In this document: piece after piece, positions 54,660 through 62,133 of the stretch
How the letters are laid out: each line of letters begins with the position of its first letter
Numbering within the stretch: the stretch's first letter is position 1
DNA from: Aedoeadaptatus coli
GTDB lineage: Bacteria > Bacillota > Clostridia > Tissierellales > Peptoniphilaceae
Reading direction: 5' to 3'
Assembly (NCBI RefSeq): GCF_900343085.1
Contig: NZ_OPYI01000001.1
Span: 124,001-188,000 of the forward strand
Length of the DNA stretch: 64,000 nt
Notes under the pieces: model-generated
What the model was told of the DNA's origin: nothing
What the model saw: only the letters and a program-made list of their open reading frames with translations
Database searches by the model: none
Translations under genes and position numbers: made by a program

Positions 54660-55829
54660 ATGATTGGCGTGGATTTGGTTTACATACCGCGAGTAAAAGA
54701 AGTAATGAACAGGCGCGGGGATGATTTTCTCGAAAGAGTGTTTTCCCCGGAGGAACGGGCGAATCTGAATTTACGCCCGGAAACCGTGGCCGGCCGCTTT
54801 GCCGCAAAAGAGGCCATGGCCAAGGCCCTGGGCGTGGGCCTGTTTAAAGCGGGATTTAAAAATTTAATCGTGACACAAGACGCGAAGGGCGCCCTTTGCG
54901 GACGCTACAAAAATGACACCTTCGATCTGTCCCTCTCTCACGAAAGAGACTACGCCGTGGCCGTGGCCCGCCTGCGAACGGGCGGTGATCTTTGCGTATC
55001 GAAGGAGGCGGCGAATCTGCTCCCGGTGGTGGATGAAAAAGACCACAAAGGCGCCCGGGGAAAGGCGGCCATCGTCGGCGGAAGCGCGGGCATGTTCGGC
55101 TCCGTGGATCTTTCTTCCTCGGCGGCCTTAAGGGCCGGTTGCGGCCTGAGCTACGCTTACGTTCCCGACGCCATTGCCGACGATTTTTCCCTGCGCATGC
55201 GGGAAGTAATCGTAAAGAAACAGAGCGCTTTAGATGATTTAAAGGACGTGGACGCTTTGGGCATCGGGCCGGGCATGGGCCGCGACACTCGGGCGCGGGA
55301 TGCATTTTTAAAAGTATATGCCCTCGGCCTTCCCATGGTAGTGGATGCCGACGGCCTGTACCATTTGGCGGAAGCGAAGCCCGAAGGGGCTGGACCGAAA
55401 ATTTACACGCCCCACGCCGGGGAAATGGCCCGCCTTATCGGTTGGGATGTGTCACGGGTAAACGCCCACCGGGATGATGCCGTAGACGAATGCCTGGCCC
55501 GCTACGGCGGCGTCGTAGTCTTAAAGGGCCACGGAACCATCGTCGCCTCGAAAGAGGAGCGCGTAGTCAACGAAACGGGAAATGCCGGCATGGCCACGGC
55601 GGGTTCCGGCGACGTTTTGACCGGCATCATAACGGCGTTTTTAGCCCAGGGGCTGGATTGTTTTCAAGCGGCGCGCCTCGGGGTATATATACATGGATTG
55701 GCAGGAGATCTCGCCGCCTTACATAAAAGCAAGTGGGGACTGATCGCTTCGGATTTAATCGACTATTTGCCCGAAGCCTTTCTCCGCCTCGAGGCCGCGA
55801 GAGATCTGTCAGAATTAGAAAGGTTGTGA
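54660..55829 (+). CDS. Fusion of holo-ACP synthase and ADP-dependent NAD(P)H-hydrate dehydratase
   Basis: A 389-aa protein. Residues 1-112 are an AcpS-type phosphopantetheinyl transferase: GVDLVYIPRV, FSPEERANL, RFAAKEAMAKALG and LSLSHERDYAVA. Residues 120-389 are a NnrD domain: GKAAIVGGSAGMFGSV, VVDADGLYHL, TPHAGEMARL and NAGMATAGSGDVLTGII. The first half activates acyl carrier protein; the second repairs damaged NAD(P)H. In many bacteria the two are neighbouring genes, and NnrD is usually fused to NnrE instead. The ATG at 54660 has AGAGGTGG upstream. MazF follows after 3 bp. Confidence 0.87.
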   Translation: MIGVDLVYIPRVKEVMNRRGDDFLERVFSPEERANLNLRPETVAGRFAAKEAMAKALGVGLFKAGFKNLIVTQDAKGALCGRYKNDTFDLSLSHERDYAVAVARLRTGGDLCVSKEAANLLPVVDEKDHKGARGKAAIVGGSAGMFGSVDLSSSAALRAGCGLSYAYVPDAIADDFSLRMREVIVKKQSALDDLKDVDALGIGPGMGRDTRARDAFLKVYALGLPMVVDADGLYHLAEAKPEGAGPKIYTPHAGEMARLIGWDVSRVNAHRDDAVDECLARYGGVVVLKGHGTIVASKEERVVNETGNAGMATAGSGDVLTGIITAFLAQGLDCFQAARLGVYIHGLAGDLAALHKSKWGLIASDLIDYLPEAFLRLEAARDLSELERL

Positions 55830-55832
55830 TCT

Positions 55833-56174
55833 ATGGTTATTAAGAGGGGCGATGTGTTTTATGCCGATCTGAGCCCGGTCATCGGTTCGGAGCAGGGCGG
55901 CGTAAGGCCCGTGGTCATTATTCAAAATGACGTGGGCAACAAGTACTCGCCTACGACGATCGTGGCGGCGATCACATCGCAAATGAACAAGACAAAGCTG
56001 CCTACTCACGTGAAGGTGAAGGCTGCGAACAACGATTTGCCGAAAAACTCCGTTATCCTTCTGGAGCAGGTGCGAACTATTGATAAAAAGCGCCTCAGGG
56101 AAAAGATCGGTAAGTTCAGTACGAAAATTATGGACGACGTGGACGAAGCGTTAAAAATCAGCATCGGTCTGTAA
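55833..56174 (+). CDS. MazF/EndoA-family mRNA endonuclease
   Basis: A 113-aa protein with [40 protein letters not shown] and [16 protein letters not shown], matching B. subtilis EndoA closely in layout. It cuts single-stranded RNA at short sequences. The usual antitoxin gene directly upstream is missing here; the preceding gene is the acpS-nnrD fusion. It is followed by a terminator. Confidence 0.92.
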   Translation: MVIKRGDVFYADLSPVIGSEQGGVRPVVIIQNDVGNKYSPTTIVAAITSQMNKTKLPTHVKVKAANNDLPKNSVILLEQVRTIDKKRLREKIGKFSTKIMDDVDEALKISIGL

Positions 56175-56184
56175 TACATAGACG

Positions 56185-56209
56185 AGCGCGGGCAAGCCCC
56201 GCGCTTTTG
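56185..56209 (+). terminator. Terminator after mazF
   Basis: AGCGCGGG (56185-56192) pairs with CCCGCGCT (56198-56205), followed by TTTTGT. Confidence 0.8.
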
Positions 56210-56218
56210 TCGTTTTCG

Positions 56219-56247
56219 TTGGTCTCGTCGGTGGATTGTTGTATAAT
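56219..56247 (+). promoter_or_regulatory. Promoter of the polysaccharide operon
   Basis: TTGGTC (56219-56224), 17-bp spacer and TATAAT (56242-56247), 37 bases before the GTG at 56284. Confidence 0.6.
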
Positions 56248-56283
56248 AGATAGGATGAAATAAAACACAGAAAGGATGAGATT

Positions 56284-56736
56284 GTGAAACGCAATTGGAA
56301 AAAAATAAGCGCGGCCTGTGCCCTGGGACTTTTATTGATGGGCGCGGCGGTTCCCGCTTTTGCCAAAGACGACGATCCCTTGGTTTCATTAAGTTATTTA
56401 AACCAAAGGCTTGAAGCCATACAGAACAATCAAAATCAAAAATCGGCGGCTCCTTCCGGTGCGCAGACCCTGGAAGTGGTGGAATTAAAGGCCGGCGATA
56501 AAATCATCGCGGCCCAAGGCGCGGAAATGATCCCGAGAAGCGGGCGGGTGGAAACCATCGCCCAAGAGCTCGGCGGCCTCAGCGACATTACCGCAGGCGT
56601 CGACTTAAAACAAGGGGAACGTGCGCCTCTGAATCACATGCTCATCGCGCCGAGAAGCGACGGTCGGGGCCTTAAAGCCTCCACCAATGCCATCGTCCTT
56701 ATGCGGGGCAGCTACCGCGTCGCGAGAGGCATGTAG
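56284..56736 (+). CDS. Exported hypothetical protein
   Basis: A 150-aa protein with a GTG start after AAGGATGAG. A signal peptide covers residues 1-27 (ISAACALGLLLMGAAVPAFA, then KDDD). The mature part begins DPLVSLSYLNQRLEAI, a phrase I associate with small exported Firmicutes proteins of unknown role. No catalytic motif is visible. It is the first gene of the surface polysaccharide operon, with the glycosyltransferase 11 bp downstream, so a cell-envelope job is likely. Confidence 0.7.
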   Translation: MKRNWKKISAACALGLLLMGAAVPAFAKDDDPLVSLSYLNQRLEAIQNNQNQKSAAPSGAQTLEVVELKAGDKIIAAQGAEMIPRSGRVETIAQELGGLSDITAGVDLKQGERAPLNHMLIAPRSDGRGLKASTNAIVLMRGSYRVARGM

Positions 56737-56747
56737 CGGAGATGACG

Positions 56748-57875
56748 ATGAAAGTTCTTCATCTTATCAGCGGCGGCGACACCGGCGGGGCGAAGACGCA
56801 TATTTACACTTTGCTGAAAGGCCTCGAAGCCCATCATCAGGTGAGCATGGTCTGTTTCTGCCCCGGGCCTTTTCTCGACGGCGCCTTGGATTTGGGCATT
56901 GATGCTCGTCTCGTGGAACAGAAAAACCGCTTCGACATGGGGGCACTGAAAGAAGTGGCCCGCATGATCGAGGAGGAAGGATTCGATTTAATCCACTGCC
57001 ACGGCGCGCGGGCTAATTTTAACGCCCTGTATCTCAGAAAACGCGTGGACGTGCCCATGGTCACCACTTTGCACAGCGACTATTTGCTGGATTTTAAAGA
57101 CAATTTTATTAAGGACAAGGTCTTTACGCCCTTGAACAAATACGCCTTAAAGCGATTCGACAACTACATCGCCATTACGGAGCGCTTCAAGACCATGTTG
57201 GTGAGTCGGGGCTTTCCGGAAGAAGCCATCTTCGTCACCTACAACGGCATCGACATGAAAAAGCCGGAGATCGCCGTGGATAAAGACCGCTTTTTGGATC
57301 GCTACGGCTTGAAAAAATATTCAGACCGCATGCTCTTTGTCATCGCCGCCCGTCTGGACTTAGTGAAAGATCACATGACCCTTTTGCGGGCCGTGGCCCT
57401 GAATAAAGAGGCTTTTAAAGGCGCTCACGTATTAATCGCCGGCAGGGGGCCGGAGCGGGAAAAGCTTATGGCCTATGTGAAAGAAGAAGGCCTGGAGGAT
57501 GCGGTCTCTTTCTTAGGTCAAGTATCCGATCCCTTCAGCCTCTATGAAGCCGGAGACGTGAATATGCTTACCTCCGTCTCGGAAAGTTTCCCCTACGCCC
57601 TTTTGGAAGGGGCTAAGGCAAAAATTCCCTTTATCGCCACGGATGTCGGCGGCATCGGTGAAATGGCCGGGGACTATGGCATGCTCTTTCAGCCGCAAGA
57701 CGCTGAGGGCCTTTCCCGAAACATGCTCTATGCCTTAAATCGCCCCGACGAAATGAAGGCGCGAGGCGAGGGTCTGTACCGCTTTGTAAACGAACACTTC
57801 AGTCAGGAAGCCATGGCCGAAAGCCATTCGGAAATCTATAAAAAAATTCTTCAAAGGAGCCAACATGATCGATAA
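56748..57875 (+). CDS. Glycosyltransferase family 4
   Basis: A 375-aa GT-B glycosyltransferase: VLHLISGGDTGGAKTHIYTLL at the start, LHSDYLLDFKD in the middle and the family-4 donor site ESFPYALLEGAKAKIPFIATDVGGIGEM near 285. It should transfer a sugar from a nucleotide donor to a lipid-linked or surface glycan. ATG 56748 fits GGAG at 56737 best; ATG 56742 is the alternative. It overlaps the DUF4330 gene by 11 bp. Confidence 0.87.
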   Translation: MKVLHLISGGDTGGAKTHIYTLLKGLEAHHQVSMVCFCPGPFLDGALDLGIDARLVEQKNRFDMGALKEVARMIEEEGFDLIHCHGARANFNALYLRKRVDVPMVTTLHSDYLLDFKDNFIKDKVFTPLNKYALKRFDNYIAITERFKTMLVSRGFPEEAIFVTYNGIDMKKPEIAVDKDRFLDRYGLKKYSDRMLFVIAARLDLVKDHMTLLRAVALNKEAFKGAHVLIAGRGPEREKLMAYVKEEGLEDAVSFLGQVSDPFSLYEAGDVNMLTSVSESFPYALLEGAKAKIPFIATDVGGIGEMAGDYGMLFQPQDAEGLSRNMLYALNRPDEMKARGEGLYRFVNEHFSQEAMAESHSEIYKKILQRSQHDR

Positions 57876-58347
57876 AAAAGGAAAACTCTTCGGCAAGATC
57901 AATGTCATCGACTGCCTGTTCTTGCTCATACTCATTGTCGCCGTCATAGGCGGCGTCTCTCGCTTTAAAGATTCCTCCATTGCCGTGGAAAGCACGTCCA
58001 AGGGACGGATGACCTTCCTCGTGGAGAATGTGCGCACGCCTACGGTGGAAAACATCACCGAAGGTCAGGACCTTTACAGCTACGACAAAGGCATTTTTAT
58101 GGGTAAAATCTCCGGAAAAACCGTGCGTCCCTACGAAGATGCCGTGGAATATGAAGGGCAGTGGGTGAACGCGCCGGTGCCGGACAAATATTCCGTCTAC
58201 CTGGACGTGAATGTGGATATTAAGGAATCGGACAAGTCTTACGTCGTCGGCGGCGAAGAAATTCGCGTGGGCAACGAGTATCGCGTCAAGACCAAGACCT
58301 CCGCATTTACGGGCATTTGCGTAGGCATTACTAAAGACGGGAAGTAA
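57865..58347 (+). CDS. DUF4330-family membrane-anchored protein
   Basis: A 160-aa protein with one transmembrane helix (INVIDCLFLLILIVAVIGGV, residues 12-31) and an extracytoplasmic beta-rich domain ending YRVKTKTSAFTGICVGI. This is the DUF4330 pattern, commonly found in polysaccharide operons beside glycosyltransferases and O-antigen ligase-like proteins. It overlaps the previous gene by 11 bp and precedes the next by 2 bp. The function is unknown; a scaffold for the polymer machinery is a guess. Confidence 0.78.
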   Translation: MIDKKGKLFGKINVIDCLFLLILIVAVIGGVSRFKDSSIAVESTSKGRMTFLVENVRTPTVENITEGQDLYSYDKGIFMGKISGKTVRPYEDAVEYEGQWVNAPVPDKYSVYLDVNVDIKESDKSYVVGGEEIRVGNEYRVKTKTSAFTGICVGITKDGK

Positions 58348-58349
58348 TT

Positions 58350-58910
58350 ATGATTCAATCCAGTGTACTGATTCAAGGATTACTTACTGCAGTGCGGGCA
58401 TTGGAGAATTGGTATAAACACAGTTTCCTTCACGGTTTTTTTGCGGCCGTGGGCGGCGCGATAAACAGACAGTGGCGGGCATCCGCGACGCGAAAAATGC
58501 TGGACGGGGCCGAGGCAGCCTTCGCCGGCACCTTGTTTTTTCGCATCCTCCGGTTTTTTTACCGCCTGTTCAATACCATCGCTCACTGGGTGCGCATTCG
58601 CCTGACGGGCGCCGTGTCCGGCTCCGTGGGCTTTGACATCGCGGACAGCTACCGCGCTTGGGATTCGGCCTTTAAAACCACGGGCATGATCAGCGTGGGC
58701 TTCGGCTTAAGCGTGTTGATTCTCTCTTTACTGCACCGCAGCCTTTGGGGCATTTCGGGCCTTTTCTTTCTTCTCGCAGGCCTTTTCATGTACAAAGTCT
58801 CAGAGGGCATCGACGAAATCGCCGAAAGCTCCTACGCACTGAAGGGATTTCGGCATCTGTGGCGTCTGCTTTTACACGACAAGGAGGTGGCATCGTGGAA
58901 ACGCGCGTAA
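58350..58910 (+). CDS. Membrane protein of the polysaccharide operon
   Basis: A 186-aa protein with an amphipathic N-terminal half and two strong hydrophobic segments near 115-150 (TTGMISVGFGLSVLILSLL and WGISGLFFLLAGLFMY). I do not recognise a family. Tight spacing (2 bp after DUF4330, overlapping the ligase gene by 16 bp) ties it to polysaccharide synthesis or assembly. Confidence 0.65.
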   Translation: MIQSSVLIQGLLTAVRALENWYKHSFLHGFFAAVGGAINRQWRASATRKMLDGAEAAFAGTLFFRILRFFYRLFNTIAHWVRIRLTGAVSGSVGFDIADSYRAWDSAFKTTGMISVGFGLSVLILSLLHRSLWGISGLFFLLAGLFMYKVSEGIDEIAESSYALKGFRHLWRLLLHDKEVASWKRA

Positions 58911-60265
58911 AAATCAACCCCCTCCTCCTGCTCGCTCTGGGCTTTGTCGTCGGCGGCGTGGGCCTGAGCATTAAGATTCCCTTCGTGGTCTTGCTCTTTG
59001 CGGGCCTGATCGGGCTCATGGTCTTTTTTGAAAATCCCATGGTCTGCCTCATCGCCACCACCTTCGGTTACGTGTTTTTGCCGGATCTCTTGGTTCTCAT
59101 GCTCCTATACGGCACCTTCGGCCTGTATCTGTTCAGAAAATTCTTCAAAAAAGACGATCCCCTCATCGTGGCCGGCCACGAAGTGGTGCCCTATATGTAC
59201 TTTCTCTTGATGGTAATTCAGACGGCGACCTCCGTCTACCTTATGGGTTCTTTGCGGGATTTGGCCATCCACACGGCGGGCTTTATGTACCTGATCTTTT
59301 TGATTAACGAAGTAAAGACAGTGGAGCAGCTCCACGGCGTCATCGTCGCCGTAGTCTGTGCGGCGACGCTCCTCGCCCTGGTGGGCATTTACCAATACGT
59401 CGTCGGCGTGGACATTAAGAAGGAGTGGGTGGACACTAGCTCCAACGGCGCCATCCGCGCCCGGGCCTACTCGGTCTTCGGCAATCCGAATATTTTCGCC
59501 GAGTACCTGGTCATGACCATTCCCCTCTGCGTGGGCCTGTTTTGGTCCACGAAGCGGGACGGCGTGCGGATCTTCTTCTTGCTCCTCTTTGCCGTGCAGG
59601 TCTTGTCTTTATTTATGACCATGTCTCGCGGCGGCTGGCTGGGCCTCGCCGTGGCGGCCATCGTCTTTATTTGCCTCGTGCGAAAAGAGCTCTTACTCTT
59701 GGCCATCCCCCTGATGGGGGCGGCGGTGTTTGTGGTGCCGGAAAGCATCGTCAATCGCTTTATGACGATTTTTAATTTTGCCGACTCCTCCACCTCCTAT
59801 CGCTTCAAGATTTGGGAGATTACCGAGGCGGTGATTCGCGATCACCTCATCGTCGGCCTGGGCCTGGGCCACTTGCCCTTTAAAATGGTCTTCGAACAAT
59901 ACATTCGCACCATGCCCATTTACCACGCCCACAATACCTTTTTGCAGGTTTTTGCGGAAATGGGCTTGATCGGATTTATCCTGTTCATTATCTTTATGGT
60001 GAGCCTATTCGTCAATTTGGCCCGCTACCCCTTAAAGAGCGAAGACAGATACGTGAAAATCATGGGAGCGGCCCTTTGCGCTTCCTTTGCCGGCATGCTT
60101 TTTCACGGCATGTTTGAAAACATCTTCTACATGACCAAGATCACCACCACCTTCTGGCTCCTGCTGGCCATTTCCTTCGCCCTGGTACGCATTTGTAAAC
60201 GACATCTCTCCGCGGAACAAGGGGAGAAAAGGATGGATTGTTATGGGAAAGAAAGTTTTATTTAG
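58895..60265 (+). CDS. O-antigen ligase-like (Wzy/WaaL) membrane protein
   Basis: A 456-aa protein with about ten to twelve transmembrane helices. It has the Wzy_C-type loop: NPNIFAEYLVMTIPL, SRGGWLGLAVA and a large extracytoplasmic loop ending PIYHAHNTFLQVFAEMGLIG, where HAHN is the conserved histidine segment. It should polymerise or ligate glycan chains. The GTG at 58895 with AAGGAGGTGG upstream fits; the long frame upstream is out of context. It overlaps csaB by 23 bp. Confidence 0.85.
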   Translation: METRVKINPLLLLALGFVVGGVGLSIKIPFVVLLFAGLIGLMVFFENPMVCLIATTFGYVFLPDLLVLMLLYGTFGLYLFRKFFKKDDPLIVAGHEVVPYMYFLLMVIQTATSVYLMGSLRDLAIHTAGFMYLIFLINEVKTVEQLHGVIVAVVCAATLLALVGIYQYVVGVDIKKEWVDTSSNGAIRARAYSVFGNPNIFAEYLVMTIPLCVGLFWSTKRDGVRIFFLLLFAVQVLSLFMTMSRGGWLGLAVAAIVFICLVRKELLLLAIPLMGAAVFVVPESIVNRFMTIFNFADSSTSYRFKIWEITEAVIRDHLIVGLGLGHLPFKMVFEQYIRTMPIYHAHNTFLQVFAEMGLIGFILFIIFMVSLFVNLARYPLKSEDRYVKIMGAALCASFAGMLFHGMFENIFYMTKITTTFWLLLAISFALVRICKRHLSAEQGEKRMDCYGKESFI

Positions 60266-61343
60266 CGGCTATTACGGCTTCGATAACAGCGGCGATGACG
60301 CGATTTTGCACGCCATCGTAGCGGACATCAGGGCCTGTGATCCCACCGTACAATTGAATGTTCTCTCCTACGATCCGCCGAGAACCCGCCGGCTCTACGG
60401 AGTGAACGCCACCCAGCGCTTTCACTACAAATCCGTGAAGAAGGCCCTCATGGGGACGGATCTCTTGATTAGCGGGGGCGGGTCGCTCCTCCAGGACGAG
60501 ACCTCTTCCAGGAGTTTGTATTACTACCTGGGCGTCATGGCCCTGGCGAAGCGCATGGGCAAAAAGATCTACGTCTATGCCAATGGCGTCGGGCCCATTC
60601 ACAAATCTCTGAACCGAAGACTGACGGCGCGCATTTTAAACAAGGTGGACTACATTACCCTGAGGGATGCGGACAGCGCCAAGGTTCTTGAAGACATCGG
60701 CGTGAAGGTGCCGCCGGTGGAAGTCACCGCCGATCCCGTCTACGGCATCGAAGGCATCAGCAGGGAAGCGGCGAGAGCGATCCTCAGGGAAGAGCGCATC
60801 GACCCGGACAAGCAATTTCTGGCCATCGCCGTGCGTCAGTGGAAGAAGGCTCCGGCATTGGCATCGAAAATCGCTTACGTCGCCGACCGCGCCCACGAAG
60901 AATTGGGCCTCGAGATTTTATTTACGCCTCTGCACTATCCGGAAGACAAACATTTCGCCGAGGGAATCAAGGCGAAGATGGTGCACAAGGACCACTGCCA
61001 CGTCTTAAGCGGCAATTACGGCGTGGAAGAAATGGAAGGGATCATCGGCCTGTGCGACCTGTTGATCGGCATGCGCCTTCACGCCTTGATCTATGCCGTC
61101 ACGTCGAAAACGCCGGCGGTGGGCATCGTCTACGACCCGAAAGTAAAGGCTCAACTGGAATCTCTGTCCATCGACGCCGACATTCAGGCCGAGGGCATGG
61201 ATGAGAAAAAGCTCCTAAACGCCGTAGTGGCCATGTACCGTAAGCGGAACGAGGAGCGGGTGCGCCTGGAAGCCCAGCACCGGGTGCTCTTGGAAAAAAG
61301 CAGGAGGAATGTGAAGCATGTCTTCGACCTTTTACAATCCTAA
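60243..61343 (+). CDS. csaB: CsaB polysaccharide pyruvyltransferase
   Basis: A 366-aa pyruvyltransferase: SGYYGFDNSGDDAILHAI at the N-terminus, LLISGGGSLLQDETS, YANGVGPI and IGMRLHALIYAVTSKTP. CsaB adds ketal pyruvate to secondary cell-wall polysaccharide, the anchor for SLH-domain surface proteins. So the operon probably makes such a polymer. The ATG is preceded by GGATGG and overlaps the ligase gene; its end overlaps the TagA gene by 26 bp. Confidence 0.92.
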   Translation: MGKKVLFSGYYGFDNSGDDAILHAIVADIRACDPTVQLNVLSYDPPRTRRLYGVNATQRFHYKSVKKALMGTDLLISGGGSLLQDETSSRSLYYYLGVMALAKRMGKKIYVYANGVGPIHKSLNRRLTARILNKVDYITLRDADSAKVLEDIGVKVPPVEVTADPVYGIEGISREAARAILREERIDPDKQFLAIAVRQWKKAPALASKIAYVADRAHEELGLEILFTPLHYPEDKHFAEGIKAKMVHKDHCHVLSGNYGVEEMEGIIGLCDLLIGMRLHALIYAVTSKTPAVGIVYDPKVKAQLESLSIDADIQAEGMDEKKLLNAVVAMYRKRNEERVRLEAQHRVLLEKSRRNVKHVFDLLQS

Positions 61344-62133
61344 GGACAAGATCAAAATCTTTAACACCGTGGTGGATCCCGTGAGCGAAAAAGAGAGCCG
61401 CGCGATCCTCTCCGGTTTTCTGGACGAAGGCGGCTTTCACTGGATCTTTACGCCCAACACGGAAATCGTCATGGCCTTGAGAGAAGACGCCGAAAAAGCG
61501 ACGGTGATGAACGAGGCGGATCTCGTGGTACCCGACGGCATCGGCCTGGTCATCGGCTCGAAAATGGGGGGCCATCCCTTGGAGGAGCGGGTCACCGGCT
61601 ACGATTTATCCATCTACCTTTTGGAGCTGGCCAAAGAGAAGAACGAGCAAATTTTCTTTTTAGGCGGCGAGCCCAATGTGGCGGCGGAAGCGAAAAAACG
61701 GGTAGAAGAGAAGTACGGGCCCATTGTCGCGGCAGAGCACCACGGGTATTTTAAAGGCGCCCACCGCGGCTACGAAAATTCCGAAGAAGAGGCGGCGGTG
61801 ATCCGCGCCATCAACGAAAGCGGCGCGTCGATTCTCTTCGTGGGACTGGGCTTTCCGAAGCAGGAACAGTTTATATTAAACAATCGAGACAAGCTCGAAA
61901 ACATCGTCGTGGCCATCGGAAACGGCGGCGTCTTGGATGTGCTTGCGGGAAAAGCCAAGCGGGCGCCGGATATTTTCATTCGGCTCCACCTGGAGTGGTT
62001 TTATCGTCTGTTAAAAAATCCTTCCCGCATCGGGCGGCAAATGGCCATTCCGAAATTCTTATGGACCATTGCAAGAAACAAAAAGGCGGTCACCGTCGTA
62101 AAAGAAAACAGAGGAGGATCTCATGAATCATAA
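61318..62133 (+). CDS. WecG/TagA/CpsF-family glycosyltransferase
   Basis: A 271-aa GT26 protein: TPNTEIVMALREDAEK, VVPDGIGLVIGSK, FFLGGEPNVAAEAKKR, LFVGLGFPKQEQFI and RAPDIFIRLHLEWFYRLL. In Firmicutes this family adds N-acetylmannosamine to lipid-linked GlcNAc in wall polymer linkage units. AGGAGGAATG precedes the ATG. It overlaps transketolase by 11 bp. Confidence 0.9.
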   Translation: MSSTFYNPKDKIKIFNTVVDPVSEKESRAILSGFLDEGGFHWIFTPNTEIVMALREDAEKATVMNEADLVVPDGIGLVIGSKMGGHPLEERVTGYDLSIYLLELAKEKNEQIFFLGGEPNVAAEAKKRVEEKYGPIVAAEHHGYFKGAHRGYENSEEEAAVIRAINESGASILFVGLGFPKQEQFILNNRDKLENIVVAIGNGGVLDVLAGKAKRAPDIFIRLHLEWFYRLLKNPSRIGRQMAIPKFLWTIARNKKAVTVVKENRGGSHES

